Shown here: positions 26,726 to 39,631 of the stretch, piece after piece
Position numbering within the stretch: position 1 is the stretch's first letter
How the letters are laid out: each line of letters begins with the position of its first letter
Origin: Margaritifera margaritifera
Taxonomy: Eukaryota; Mollusca; Bivalvia; Unionida; Margaritiferidae
Reading direction: 5' to 3'
Assembly: GCA_029931535.1 (NCBI GenBank)
Contig: JAQPZY010001064.1
Coordinates: 868,001 to 932,000 of the forward strand
DNA length: 64,000 bases
Program-made: the position numbers and the translations under genes
The notes under the pieces: model-generated
What the model saw: only the letters and a program-made list of their open reading frames with translations
Told to the model about the DNA's origin: nothing
The model's database searches: none

Positions 26726-26905
26726 GTGACTATTTTTGTATTTAGTAAATTTTCCAGGATTAGTTTATTATCAGGATTCTAAGCACTTAACTAACTGTGT
26801 TTTAGCCTCTATGTATTTCAAAATCCAGGACTCAATAAATGATTTACCCAAGGAAATCAACATATTACCAGTGTGACCAGCTATTAAAATTGTCGGATAA
26901 TTGGT

Positions 26906-27089
26906 TGTTGTTGTTGGTTGCTAGGTAATTGACGGCACTTTGAACACGTTTTGTGCTCTATCACGCAGAGGAAATGGGAGCTAAGTGCTTTACCCCGACA
27001 ATGGCTGGCCTGCGCGAGTATCTTACCCGCAACCCCTGAATTACAAGTCCGACACACTACCAACTGAGCTACTGCGGCACTCCTAGGTT
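26906..27089 (-). mobile_element. tRNA-derived SINE (family B), left arm
   Basis: Minus strand: A-box-like TAGCTCAGTTGGTAG, B-box-like GGGTTGCGGGTAAG, then a tail ending in GTT-rich repeats (ACAACAACAACC on this element's own strand). Same element as 36293-36478 and 61963-62148. It lies within all three arm copies and so inserted before the duplications. Confidence 0.75.
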
Positions 27090-28327
27090 GGGAATATTAA
27101 AAAGCAATACATTATTACAACCACATCCGCAAACTACTCATTCATACCGCCTTTCTGTTTCTCTTGTAATATACAGATGTTAACACGAATAGAAAACACT
27201 GAACGACCATACAATTTATATGCAGATGATCTTCACTGGTTCATATATTAATGCTTCAAGCTTGCCACTGATTTTGTTGGCAACTTCTTTGTATTTCCAT
27301 TATATGATATAATGCCCCAGGTCACCCAGGTTAAATAGTTCTATGACACACTGAGGTAACGAGTGACAACATATTGAGAACGTAATAATGAAATAATCAT
27401 GCAAAAGTGCACATCCTTAATATAGGCCTTTTGGTAAGTTAGAATTGTTCTTCGTACATACGTTTCTTGTCTCGGTAAGCTTTGATATTTTTCTGAACAC
27501 CCTGAGATGCAAAGATAGTATTGGATTCCAGGTCAATCTTATTAACCTTTGCCAATTCTATCAAAATTTTAAAACTACCTTATTGGATAAATGGCCTTTT
27601 GAATGTTAACCAGGCGGAAAGCATATAATAAAACATATCCAATAACCGCCCCCCCCCCCCTAGATTTTAGGATTTCAAGTGTTCTAGCTGGAATGTGAAT
27701 GTGATTATAATATTGTAAATCAAGCAAACATAATTCTAGGTCGAGTAATGAATATAAAAACCCGTTGATTACAAGGGCTGTAGGAAAAACAAGAAGACAC
27801 GCTTCTTAAAAAGAGTATTTTGAGGCAACAAATGCAGCAGAGACTATTTTTAAAATATATGTCTTATTATGTATTTAAAGAGTTTTTACTCGCATACATG
27901 GGTATATTTGATCTTGTTTGTTTTGTTTTTTTCTGGGGTGGGGGGGGGGAGGTTGGTCCTAAAGGATTTCGCAGGAATGCACATTTAAATTATGAAAAGT
28001 ATATATGGAGAGTGAAATGTTGATGAAACAGAGTGTATAACATGGCAAAATAAGCAATGACAACAGCAAGGACAAAAATACATGCGCAGAATAATAATGT
28101 TTTATGTGAATTTCATATACTTATATATTTGTCGTAAAGTTATGGCAATTTGGAAAACAAAAAGAATATAAAAAGTGAAGAAAACATCATAAAAATTCTA
28201 TTCATTGAGGAGGATGACCTTTCACAATCAGAAAAAAAATTGGGAAGCTCTCATGATAAATCCCGTCTTTCATTACTTGATCTCTTTCTTTGTGGAAATT
28301 ATGCTGACGCTATCGGAATCGGAATCG

Positions 28328-29099
28328 GGCCTTTTACCGTAGTGGGCCCACCACGCTATCGTTTCAAACCCCGATAGCCCCCAATGCTTTAGAACCTGCC
28401 GCCATGCTATGCTCTTGTGCCGCTACGCTTAAATGTTTCCCACTACCCTTTTAAAATTAATCTGTTAAACAAACATCCTGTCACCTAATTCGAAGCCCTA
28501 TTACTCAAATGACACCTGTTCTTACCTCTTCTTGGGAATTTTATTAAGATAATCCAGGATAATTACTCACTCACTTAACCATTATCTTTTGTACCTGGCT
28601 TGCGCCACTGCCGGTGAGCGCCTTTGGTGCAGGTTTCGTCTGCACATAGATAGTCACGTGATTGGCCAGCGACGATGGAGTCAACTGATAGTGTTATATA
28701 TATGTATATATATATTTCAGTCATTTTTACTACCAGCCAAAGCAGTTACACACATTACATTAAAAATTCTTGTGAAAAATGAAAATCATACAGTACATAA
28801 GGATTGCAGGAACCCTGATACTTGGGTATTAGAGGTATTGTCTGTTTTGTATTCAATTGCACTTTTCTTTCTTTGTCTTTCTTTTTCCTTCTGATATGTC
28901 TTATTTTTGAATATTTGAACAGACCTGTGTTTGTTTGAATGCCTTTTGAATGTACTTTATTTGAAGTGGTTATTTAAAAGCCACCTTTTGTTTGAATATT
29001 TGAATTTTGCATGGAAATTTTTGTCCAGTTAAATGTGTTAAATGAACATTTGTTGGCTTAGATATTCGTTTTAGTGTGAATAGAAACCAAAACATAATC
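28328..29099. other. Spacer between left inner arm and LINE
   Basis: Starts where the arms stop matching. GC-richer at first (GGGCCTTTTACCGTAGTGGG), with a short TA/TG tract near 28698. Could include the 5' untranslated region of the LINE. No gene recognised. Confidence 0.5.
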
Positions 29100-29169
29100 T
29101 AGACTAGAGAAAGAAGTAGAGTTTATTGCAACTGTGAGATAAACAATAGAGTGTAAAAGCCAAAACAAA

Positions 29170-30126
29170 ATGGGGAAAAAATTAGAAGAATATTTTAAGA
29201 CCCAGATAGAAAATAATGAAGGCAATAGAGTCCTCTTGGCGCACAGGTTTTCTGGGTGCCAAATGTTGGACTGCCAGGACTGGCCTGAAATGGAAAGACC
29301 CAGACCTGCAGAAATCCTGCAGGAACTGGTAAAGAAAGGAATACCGGTGGAAGAAATAGGTGCCCTACAAAATGGAGGGAGAGGGCGATATTACTTATAT
29401 GCAGTTAAAAATATTCCTATCTTACCGGAAGGAGAGTTCCTTTGTAAGGGAAAGCCAATGAAAGTAGCCAGGGCACCCCCTATAGAGAGAGAAATAGAAG
29501 CAAAGATGGTAGAAGTCCATTTTACTGGACTCCCGTTGGAAGTTCCAACAAAGGAACTGACGAACAAACTAGAATCCAAATTCAAAATACTTTGGCAAAA
29601 AGAAAAGAGTGCCACTTACTGGGGTTATCCCAATATAAGAACAGGTGTAAGGGTTGTAGTAATGGAGACAGAGCAAGCAAAGACATTACCAACTTTTTTT
29701 TACGTTATGGGTTTCCTTTTGAAATCATGGTACAGGGGGTGTATTTATCACCGACCCTGCACCCGATGTAGGCAAACCGGGCATGTGCCCAGGGACTGTA
29801 AAAACCCGCCGTTCGTACAGGAAAATACATATGCGGCAAAAGCAGCACATATGCCAGTTAGTACACCCTCGGGCGATTTTGAAGCCCTAGAGGGTGAAGA
29901 CCCTGAACAGGAAGGGGACAAAAGCAAAACCCAGGGGGAAACAAATGATCTGGGAAAGACTTTGGAAGAATCAAATCAAGGGGACATAGGGCTTGAATGG
30001 GAAGACTTCGAAAATAAGAACTCGCTGCCCTTCGAAACTCAAAAGGGGAAAAGAAAAATAAGAAATAAAAAGAAAAAAGTGCTGAAGCAAAAAAAAAAGG
30101 GAAATGATACTGAAGGAACAGAGTAA
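29170..30126 (+). pseudogene. LINE ORF1, N-terminal part with zinc knuckle
   Basis: 318 codons. A region near residues 105-190 (from VEVHFTGLPLEVP) looks like an RRM-type RNA-binding fold, followed by a zinc knuckle CTRCRQTGHVPRDC (C-x2-C-x4-H-x4-C) around residue 200. The tail is highly charged with many Lys. This is the RNA-binding partner protein that coats LINE RNA. The frame ends shortly after a run of ten A bases near 30088; the second frame (30104-30592) continues with the same Lys/Glu-rich composition, so a slip in the A run probably split one ORF1. Confidence 0.8.
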
Positions 30127-30592
30127 GGCACCATACTACCTGTTAATTGAACCGAGTTTAAATGACTCGGAAGATGACACTGGGAAAACCCAGACAAAAG
30201 AAGTGGCTTGTGCTCCCAAATACACTGAAAAGGAAACGGAGGAGCAAACAGCCCATATAACAATGCAAGAAGAGATCAGTCAGAGTGTGGATGGGACATT
30301 CCCAACAACCTCCACACCAAAAATGTCACAGAAAAGAAAGAGACGAGTTACAGTCTCTGCAGAATGGCCCTCAAGAGAGGACTCTGAGGAAAAGAAAAAT
30401 ACTTCAAAAACCCCCAAATCAGGGAGATCTGTCTCCCTGCCGAGGGAGGGGAAAAAGACTGGGAGGAAAAAAAGGATAACGATAGAGCAGTATAGGGAAA
30501 AGTCAAAAACTAAGTTACAACCAAAAGAGGAAACAGAATTAGAGAGTGATACAGAAATAGAATCAGAGAGTGACCTGAATGTGACACAGTAA
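30104..30592 (+). pseudogene. LINE ORF1, C-terminal continuation
   Basis: 162 codons in the next frame, overlapping the previous one by about 23 bases. Low-complexity Lys/Glu/Ser/Thr sequence ending SESDLNVTQ, with basic runs such as KRKRR and KKRI. Reads best as the rest of ORF1 after a homopolymer frameshift rather than as an independent gene. About 65 bases separate it from ORF2. Confidence 0.65.
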
Positions 30593-30656
30593 TTGTAGAA
30601 ATGTTTAAAAATAAAATAAATAAATTTAAAAAATAAAATTGGAACGTTAACAACAA

Positions 30657-32042
30657 ATGTTTTATGGTACCATGGAGGGACAAAACCTCCGTGTGATAAC
30701 CATAAACATAAATAGAATAAAGGATAAATTAGATAAACTAAGAGAAACAACAAAATCATTTGATATAATTTTGTTACAGGAAACACATAATATAGATAAA
30801 AAATTAAAAAGGGAAATAGAGGAAAAACTAAATGGGATAGTGCTAGAAAATAACAGTAATAATGAAATTTGGGCAGGGGTGGCAACAAGTTTACAAAATA
30901 AAGCTTTAAATCTAACATGGGAGGAAATTATAACTGAAAAGAAATTCAATGGGAGATTAAAACATATAAAAATAAATGGCTGGCATATTTTGAATGTATA
31001 TCTGCCAGTATCAAACAATATAAGGACAAATATAACAAAAAAATTACAATTTATACAAGATTTAACAGAATATATACAAGACTTTTCTATGGGAAATTTC
31101 ATAATTGGAGGAGATTTTAATTGGGTAACAAATAATTTAGATAGGACCGGGGGTATGAAAGGGCAAGAATTAAATGCACGATGGGTGAAAATAATAAAAA
31201 TCTTTATAGAAAAAAATGAGATAGAAGATGTTTGGAGAAAACTAAACCCTGATAAAAGAGAATATACATATGAATATGGAATCAGACAAGGAAGTAGATT
31301 GGATAAATTTTATATATCTAAAACAGAAATAAATAAAGTTGTAATGTGTGAAATTCAAAGGGATAAAATAGCTGATCATTATCCGGTTATAATAAATATA
31401 AACATGGAATATAGAAATAAATGGGGACAAGGATATTGGAAACTCAACAATTCTATCCTAATGGAAAGTGAATATACAGACAGAATAACAGAAATTTTAA
31501 ATCGGTTTAATACAGAAGGTACAAAGGATATCCTCAAAGCATGGGAAGATTTAAAAGATTTGATGAAAAAACTTACGAAGATATATAGTACTATAAAACA
31601 AGATAAAATAAGGGGGGTGGAACAAAGGTATAAAAATATATGTATAAATAAAGATGTAAGTGAAGAGGAAAAGGATAAATATAAGGAAGAATATGAGAAT
31701 GTACAAAAATATAAAAGGGCAGGGAATAAAATTAGAGCAGGGAAATTTGATAGTATGTACATAAAAGCAAAGGGAATATATAGGAGGGAGGAAATACGGA
31801 GGGGAAAAGGGAAAAACATGGAAACTTTAAAGAAAAATAATATAATACTTAAGGAAAAGGGGGAAATATTACAAGAAATACATGATTTTTATAAAGAGTT
31901 GTATACCTCGCAAAACATAAGGTATGAAGAAATAGATAGCTATTGCAAGAATGTACAATTTATAAAAATAGATGAAGACCATAGAAATATATGTGAAAAC
32001 TTCATAACAGCAGAGGAGATTAAAAAAGCTATAATACAATAA
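30657..32042 (+). pseudogene. LINE ORF2, endonuclease and start of RT
   Basis: 461 codons; the true start may be the Met at codon 6 (MEGQNLRV). An apurinic-type endonuclease is shown by LLQETHN (catalytic Glu), GGDFNWV, SRLDKFYIS and ADHYPV (catalytic His) in the right order over about 240 residues. These nick target DNA to prime reverse transcription. A linker rich in Lys/Glu follows. The frame stops at TAA 32040-32042 immediately before the RT motif GKSPGSDGLTADFYKKF, which is in the same frame, so the stop is a lesion and not a natural end. Confidence 0.88.
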
Positions 32043-32330
32043 AATAAAGGTAAATCACCCGGTTCAGATGGCCTCACTGCAGATTTTTATAAAAAATTTC
32101 AAATACAAATAACTCCAATTTTAGAATATGTATATAATAATATCTTGATAAATAAAGAAATGACAGGTAAAATGAAGGAGGGAATAATTACCGTAATATA
32201 TAAAGGGAAAGGGGATATACAAGATTTAAAAAACTGGAGACCGATCTCTTTACTTAATACGGATTATAAAATTTTAAGTAAAATTATGTCTAATAGACTT
32301 AAAATGTGCATGGGTAAAATAATAAAGTAA
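32043..32330 (+). pseudogene. LINE ORF2, RT finger region
   Basis: Continues in the endonuclease frame after the nonsense codon. GKSPGSDGL (RT domain 0/1), then VIYKGKGD and LKNWRPISLLNTDYKILSKI, the usual L1-type RT finger motifs. It ends at a stop at 32328, just after RLKMCMGKIIK. Confidence 0.88.
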
Positions 32331-33124
32331 TGTATACAAACATAACATCGGTAGTACAGATCAATGGAGCCAAAACAAAAAGTTTTAAAATTGAAAGGTC
32401 GGTACGACAGGGATGTCCCCTGTCTATGCTGCTATATGTATTAGCAATTGAAGTTTTATGTATTAAAATAAATAATAATCGAAATATACAAGGAATAAAA
32501 ATACCTAATATAAAAAAGGAATTTAAAATGCTTCAACATGCAGATGACTGCACAAATTTTATAAAAGATGGCTTTTCTTTTAAACATTTGGAAAAAGAAT
32601 TTTTTGATTTTGGGAAAGCATCGGGATCAAAAATTAATCATATGAAAACTGAAATACTTTTAATAGGAAATTGGCGTGGGAATCACCCAGGTTTACCACC
32701 AGATTTAATAAAACAAAAAGTGAAAGCTTTAGGGGTGTATTTTGGGAAAAACGCTGGAAAAACAAATTTTAATGTTTTAAAAGATAAAGTACAAGAACAA
32801 ATTGACTTATGGATATGTACACCTTTAAATATAATGGAAAGGGTACAAGTAGCACATACCTATATATACAGCACTCTGTGGTATATTATGCAAATTATTG
32901 ATTTTAAGGATACATGGTTAGAAATTATAGATAAAAAGATAATTCATTTTATATGGGGAAGGGGGTTGCACCTCCTCCAAAGAGAGAATCTATATAAATC
33001 AAAAATAGAGAAAGGATTGGGTATACCATACCTGAAATATAGAAAAAGAGCGTATATTATAAACAGAATAAGAAACCTATGGGAGACAAAGGAATACGTG
33101 TGGGGTGGCTTTATATATATATAA
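32330..33124 (+). pseudogene. LINE ORF2, RT palm/thumb with internal deletion
   Basis: Next frame. Contains VRQGCPLS (RT motif B) and QHADDC, the catalytic Y/F-x-DD motif with His in place of Tyr/Phe. Motif A, with the first catalytic Asp (normally near F-x-KAFD), is missing: the previous segment stops just after the finger region and this one begins about 15 residues before motif B, so roughly 80-100 codons are lost. The reverse transcriptase cannot be active. Confidence 0.85.
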
Positions 33125-33720
33125 TTATGGATTTCTTATTAATAATATGCCTGAAATATATAGAAATAATAAACTAATTAAAACAATTGAACCACCGAGG
33201 AAACTGCTTCCAATGAAAAATGTTATCATGAAATATAGGGGGGATATTAAAATATGGAAAGAAGAGAAAGATATTTTAACGTATATAAACATAATGAAGG
33301 GTGTAAACCAACAAGCCATACATAAGGTACAAAAAGAAAATCCGGGGCAACAATGGGGAGCAACATGGAAAAAATGGAAAGGGATTAAATCAAATTATAA
33401 ACAAAGTTTAATATATAAATATATTCATGATGTGTGGTTGACGGGAGATGTGGCCTTTAAAAGGCATATATCACCTGTAATAATAAAATGTCTTTGTGTA
33501 AAAATGCTTTATACACAAAAAAACATGTAATCCTAAAATGTAAGGATACAGAACACGAGAGGGATTCAATAATCAATATGATAAAAAGGGAAAATGGAGT
33601 GTACAAGGAAGAAAACTTATTATATACCCATAATATAAGGAATAAAAAATTATATGATAACATAGTAGAGTATATTAGAAGAAATATGATAAAATGCTAT
33701 AGAGGGGTAGAAGGATAATA
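33105..33720 (+). pseudogene. LINE ORF2, C-terminal region in two frames
   Basis: Two overlapping frames (33105-33530 and 33488-33718) continue ORF2. The second has TKKHVILKC, resembling the His/Cys cluster near the end of L1-type ORF2. Frame changes lie near 33110 and 33490. Confidence 0.7.
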
Positions 33721-33860
33721 GATGATAAAACACTAGTGGGATGAGGGCGAAGGATAAATTCCCTCTTAAAGGGAGTACCTTAAAAGGAGCTGGATCCCTC
33801 ATCCCTGAAAAGTGTAAAGTTAAATTAGAAATGTATACCATTGTTTTTTTTTTTAACATT

Positions 33861-35047
33861 TAACAGGAACTTCGCAGTACTAACATAATCTAACAAACAG
33901 ATAGGAAACAAAAAGGAAGCAGATTTAAATACAGGGGGGGGGGTATGTAACTCAAAGTAGGATATGATGACGAGTGACACCGAAGCTACATGGCTAACGC
34001 GAAGTAGTAAGGGTCACATCAGAGTACCCGAAAAATGAGGCATAACCGATATAAACATTACAAAACAAGAAAACAAGGGGAAAACAAAAACATATACTAA
34101 CAACTGCGAAATTCTATCATGCCTACACGCATCTCAGACACACAAACCAACCATACTTTTTTTTTTTTTTTCTTTTTTTGTGTACTTGTATAGCATAAAT
34201 AAGAAATATAATATGGAAATTCTAAATATGGTCTTAGAAACCAGAGCAAAAGGAAACAGGTGGAGCACAAGTATGGCCTATGGATGGAGGAAAGGTACCA
34301 ATAAAATCTGCAAACCATAATACCTCCAACATGGGCCAACAAATTTTGCGCCACCAACATCCGACTTTTAATCTCCTTTAAGAGATTATACATTTTGGAA
34401 CTATATATATGTATATATTTTTTAATCTTTTCTTTAAAAGTAATTAACAACTACAACAAAATTTGGAAACTAAAAAGCCAGTCCAAACAAGAATACAGGG
34501 GTTTATAGCACACGATAACACAATATAGCAACATACATATAGCATACATTGGACTTTAAAAGATCCTTGGCAAGGATCACTGAAAACAACCTTTATAACA
34601 TGGCAAGGAAACCAGCCGCAAGGGCAATACCTGAGGAGGGGAGTACAAGCCATGGAGTAAATTTTTTAGGCCTAGGGTGGAACGATTGGGAACCTGGAAA
34701 GGGTTTCAAATCAAGTACGCTCTTCAAAAATAATATACAAAGAGGAACCCTAGTCTAAAAAGTAACAATAAAATTTTCCTTTCAAAATTCTTTTTGATTT
34801 TTTTCAAAACCCACAACAATAGACTTTATGGGGGTACAAACAGATATAAAAAAAACCTTTAAAACATTTCGGCACAAAGGGGGACACCTTAAAGGCTGAT
34901 AGCTTAACATAGCTAGAAGTCTAAGAGGGGTCCACAAAAAAAGAAAAATGAACACCTTCCAAGAAACGTAAAATTACCCAGCGTCCGGCTTGCCCCATGT
35001 TGACCTGGTTACGAAAATCAGAAATTGGCGTCATCAATAGTGGCAGT
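33861..35047. other. Spacer between LINE and right inner arm
   Basis: AT-rich with a G run near 33936 and a T run near 34157. Open frames on the minus strand (34097-34450, 34444-34653) have no recognised domain. May hold fragments of further retroelements. Confidence 0.45.
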
Positions 35048-36292
35048 GATTCCGATTCCGATAGCGTCAGCATAATTTCCACAAAGAAAGAGATCAAGTA
35101 ATGAAAGACGGGATTTATCATGAGAGCTTCCCAATTTTTTTTCTGATTGTGAAAGGTCATACTCCTCAATGAATAGAATTTTTATGATGTTTTCTTCACT
35201 TTTTATATTCTTTTTGTTTTCCAAATTGCCATAACTTTACGACAAATATATAAGTATATGAAATTCACATAAAACATTATTATTCTGCGCATGTATTTTT
35301 GTCCTTGCTGTTGTCATTGCTTATTTTGCCATGTTATACACTCTGTTTCATCAACATTTCACTCTCCATATATACTTTTCATAATTTAAATGTGCATTCC
35401 TGCAAAATCCTTTAGGACCAACCTCCCCCCCCCCCCCCACCCCAGAAAAAAACAAAACAAACAAGATCAAATATACCCATGTATGCGAGTAAAAACTCTT
35501 TAAATACATAATAAGACATATATTTTAAAAATAGTCTCTGCTGCATTTGTTGCCTCAAAATACTCTTTTTAAGAAGCGTGTCTTCTTGTTTTTCCTACAG
35601 CCCTTGTAATCAACGGGTTTTTATATTCATTACTCGACCTAGAATTATGTTTGCTTGATTTACAATATTATAATCACATTCACATTCCAGCTAGAACACT
35701 TGAAATCCTAAAATCTAGGGGGGGGGGGGCGGTTATTGGATATGTTTTATTATATGCTTTCCGCCTGGTTAACATTCAAAAGGCCATTTATCCAATAAGG
35801 TAGTTTTAAAATTTTGATAGAATTGGCAAAGGTTAATAAGATTGACCTGGAATCCAATACTATCTTTGCATCTCAGGGTGTTCAGAAAAATATCAAAGCT
35901 TACCGGGACAAGAAACGTATGTACGAAGAACAATTCTAACTTACCAAAAGGCCTATATTAAGGATGTGCACTTTTGCATGATTATTTCATTATTACGATC
36001 TCAATATGTTGTCACTCGTTACCTCAGTGTGTCATAGAACTATTTAACCTGGGTGACCTGGGGCATTATATCATATAATGGAAATACAAAGAAGTTGCCA
36101 ACAAAATCAGTGGCAAGCTTGAAGCATTAATATATGAACCAGTGAAGATGATCTGCATATAAATTGTATGGTCGTTCGGTGTTTTCTATTCGTGTTAACA
36201 TCTGTATAATACAAGAGAAACAGAAAGGCGGTATGAATGAGTAGTTTGCGGAAGTGGTTGTAATAATGTATTGCTTTTTAATATTCCCAACC

Positions 36293-36478
36293 TAGGAGTG
36301 CCGCAGTAGCTCAGTTGGTAGTGTGTCGGACTTGTAATTCAGGGGTTGCGGGTAAGATACTCGCGCAGGCCAGCCATTGTCGGGGTAAGGCACTTAGCTC
36401 CCATTTCCTCTGCATGATAGAGCACAAAACGTGTTCAAAGTGCCGTCAATTACCTAGCAACCAACAACAACAACCAAT
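36293..36478 (+). mobile_element. tRNA-derived SINE (family B), right arm
   Basis: A-box-like TAGCTCAGTTGGTAG near 36307 and B-box-like GGTTGCGGGTAAG near 36344, then a non-tRNA body and an (ACA)n-like tail near 36463. The first 60 bases look like the 5' part of a tRNA gene but do not close a cloverleaf. Confidence 0.75.
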
Positions 36479-36652
36479 TATCCGACAATTTTAATAGCTG
36501 GTCACACTGGTAATATGTTGATTTCCTTGGGTAAATCATTTATTGAGTCCTGGATTTTGAAATACATAGAGGCTAAAACACTGTTAGTTAAGTGCTTAGA
36601 ATCCTGATAATAAACTAATCCTGGAAAAGTTACTAAATACAAAAATAGTCAC

Positions 36653-36733
36653 CTTTCTGGCATTCCACACACAGTGAACGCCATCCGTTAACTTACGAGT
36701 TTGTAAATCTAGCAGGATTTTACCATTGTATTT
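36653..36733 (-). CDS. Candidate short exon, BRICHOS-core-like, right arm
   Basis: Partner of 26642-26725; 81 bases, one codon shorter with the frame kept (QTRKLTDGV instead of QTHRKVSDGV). CAG acceptor and GTGACT donor are conserved. Confidence 0.3.
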
Positions 36734-38872
36734 CTGCATGATTTTGTTAAAAATGCATACATTAATGAGTGTGTAGTATTTGTCTTCAAATTTGTATCTT
36801 GAGAAGAGCACACACATTTTTGCAAAAAAAAAAAAAAAAATAGTAAGAATGGCAGATGCTAACATAAAAACCGAGTTTTAAAGAATATACCACCAAAATT
36901 TATGCTATAATTATGACCTAGTTTCCCTTTCACGAATATTTTTTACTTTTACGGACACGATTCGCCTTTTCCATGCCATATAATATTTTGGCTGGTATAG
37001 GTTTACCGCCCGCTACCCCCAAACCTGCCCTCTCCCCCCTAATGCTTGCTCCCCCTCTAGTCGCAACCCAAATATGGCGCCACACACGGTGAATTACAGG
37101 TACTGGCTTTGAGACACTGAAACTATTTGAAATTCGAGTACAAGTTAAAGCTGAACTCACATGTTACTCACAAATTTAATGTTTAGAATTCAACGTAGAT
37201 CATATATTACAACAAGATTCACGAATTCACCAGTACACATATAATTTTACGTAACGTTAGTTTTATATTTTATATCTTGTCGTATACAGAATCACTCAGC
37301 ATGCCAAGTAGCATATTAAAAATGCTTACACTTGAGAGCTATAATCTCAGTATTATCAAGACATAAGGAACCTGAACTTGAATCATGATGTACGTTGAAT
37401 ATCGATATTATTTTCTTCATTTTTATTCGAATAATTATCTGGATTTTCATTTAATAACAACAGCAATAAACATGTGACGAGGAGACATCATAACGAACTT
37501 GGAGAAGTGACATTTTTTTATTGTTTGCTGCAAAAGACAGATTAATTAATCCCATAGTTTGGAGAATTTGTCTTCTTTAGACATGACGTAGTTGATTATA
37601 TGTGCCTTTTTGAGAAAATTAAACTTCTCTTATCATAAATCCTTTCATTTCATAGCGAGGCAAGATAAATTTTTAAATATCTATTGTAGCAACGATGACT
37701 GCAATGTCAGAGAGGTTTTGTGTTAAACACTTTCATGCATTGATAAGAAACCACTTTAGGAGCTACGAAATGTTCTTCTCACATCAGATCATTCACCCAT
37801 CACCCACCCTACACCTTAAAAGAATATGAATTATTTTTTGCCATTTTATTTGACTGAAATTATCGAGTCTTTATAAGTACACCTAATTTTAAAATTTATT
37901 TATCAATAAAAATACTGCTTTTTTATATAATTCAAGCGACGGCATCGCAAACAAGTTCTTGCATCTACGAGCACGCTACATAGCAGATGATTGTGCTATA
38001 CTACTATTAATCGCCTTTTGAGTAATTTAAGATATGGTTAGGTTTCGTTGAGACCTAATGCATGCACATTATAAAATGATAAAAATTATTTCTACTGACA
38101 AATACAGTATGTACATGTATATAAAAATGCTTACTTTCTTTGAAGACTCTTTCCATATCTTGCATATTTGCCTTAAAATGGATCCTTTTATGTATAAAGG
38201 ATGAGTGTTCTTAGCTAGATATTAACGTTTCAAGTATTCTGGCTAAATTCGTTTATAACACAGTAAATTACGCGGAAACCATTTATAGATTAACTAATGA
38301 AAGTAAAACCGTTGGAATCAGTGGCTGCAGGGAAAAGAGGAAGTACGCTTCTCAGAAGCCTTACTTTCAGCTGTATATAGTAAAGCTGCATTTTATTGGA
38401 GAATATTTTTCAATAATATTTGACACTTGTTTACATCTTAAAAAATGAGTTCAGAGGAAGTCATTTTAAAATTATAGTAAAAGCTTTTATGGTTATGTTT
38501 CTTCAAATAAGCAACTTACGCTGCAGTTCTGCAAGAAACAGTTTTCGGTCAATTATTATATTGGAAACACAAATGTTTCTTTCTTTTACGTAAATAAGAG
38601 CAAATGCAAAATAGCAGCAGTCACACCAGGTTTATAAAGAAGTTAGTCAAGTAGTTATATCAAAGAAACCTTATGTATTCGCTACTCTTACTTTTACTAT
38701 CAGTATTTTTAAATACATTTTTGAAGTAATAAAATACAAAAATATGTTATAAAGGTTACGGTCTTAAGACTCAAAATAATAACGAATGGCTGTACAAATA
38801 ATCAGTAAAGTTACATAGTTACAGAGTTCTTTTCTTCGTACCATGTTTCCATGCTAAAATGGTTGAATAGTT

Positions 38873-38919
<47 letters not shown>

Positions 38920-38920
38920 G
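38873..38920. repeat. TATC microsatellite
   Basis: Reverse-complement partner of the GATA tract 24431-24502, shorter here. Confidence 0.97.
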
Positions 38921-39631
38921 TGTACACATACATACAGTACACATAATATTGTACAGACTTTTTATCAGTCACAATTTTATCCGAATTATTTCGGAAAAGG
39001 TGATAAAAACTACAATAGGTAAAAGCTAATAGGCGCGTAAAAGATATATTTTTATGAACACATAATCATTATAGTAATTTAAGTTCCATGTTGGAGCATA
39101 TAACGATTTCTATCAAAGATAATCTACTAATCATGAAAACATATAAAATAAAATACGATCTGTTGTCTGGCAAACCCGACATTGTGCTTTCTCTCATGTA
39201 ATTTACACTCTTCAAAGAGTAAACTGGTTTGGTCATATTACAGCTTCTGGACTTTGCTTAAAAAAAGATTAATTAATACAAATACCGGTTATCACATTTT
39301 AAATTATATACTGATGTCAAGGAAACAGTTAGAGAAAGGTACAGTATTTTTGGGGATGTAACTGATGAAAATGGAGACAGTTTAGGTAGCAAATAAGATT
39401 TTCATGTACAAATGTACTCCATTTTGTCAAAAGGTAAAGCATATAACGTTTCGTGTAACCACTGTTATGAAAATATATGGATGCTAACATTTTACAACTT
39501 TTTGTCAGAATACGAGTAAAAGCATTTTAAGATTATACAATCTTTCAAACTTCAATTGCATACTCTTACTCAAAAAAGTTTTCATCTCACATGACTCTTC
39601 CCACTGACTAAAAATCATATCATGTCGCATA

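Larger units (their letters stand above)
17156..28327 (+). repeat. Inner inverted repeat, left arm
   Basis: This arm matches the reverse complement of 35048-47046. Paired landmarks in order are BRICHOS-like exons, the 20655/44301 frames, the TA tract 21139/44054, the signal-peptide exon 21442/43630, the GATA tract 24431/TATC 38873, the SINE 26906/36293, and the frame starting MENKKNIK at 28150/35224. Compared stretches agree at most positions. The inner end lies within GATTCCGATTCC-type sequence at about 28327 and 35048. The outer end falls in the last exon of the gene. A segment near 22990-23725 has been replaced by unrelated DNA relative to the other arm. Confidence 0.93.
29100..33860 (+). 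mobile_element. L1/Tx1-like LINE, inactive, at palindrome centre
   Basis: Two-frame non-LTR retrotransposon: ORF1 (29170-30592, one frameshift) and ORF2 (30657-33720) with endonuclease, reverse transcriptase and C-terminal parts. It has an in-frame stop at 32040, an internal RT deletion near 32330, and frame changes near 33110 and 33490. The 3' end is probably near the T-rich stretch at 33844-33856 but no target duplication was identified. APE-type endonuclease plus CCHC-containing ORF1 and no RNase H fit the L1/Tx1 group. Confidence 0.85.

Noticed and set aside
30280..31819. Long minus-strand frames opposite the LINE
   Set aside because: Shadows of ORF1 and ORF2; Phe/Leu/Ile-rich composition is the complement of their A-rich coding strand.
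36300..36375. Possible functional tRNA gene
   Set aside because: The A and B boxes are present but the acceptor and anticodon arms do not close, and the same block with a non-tRNA body occurs three times, so it is a SINE.
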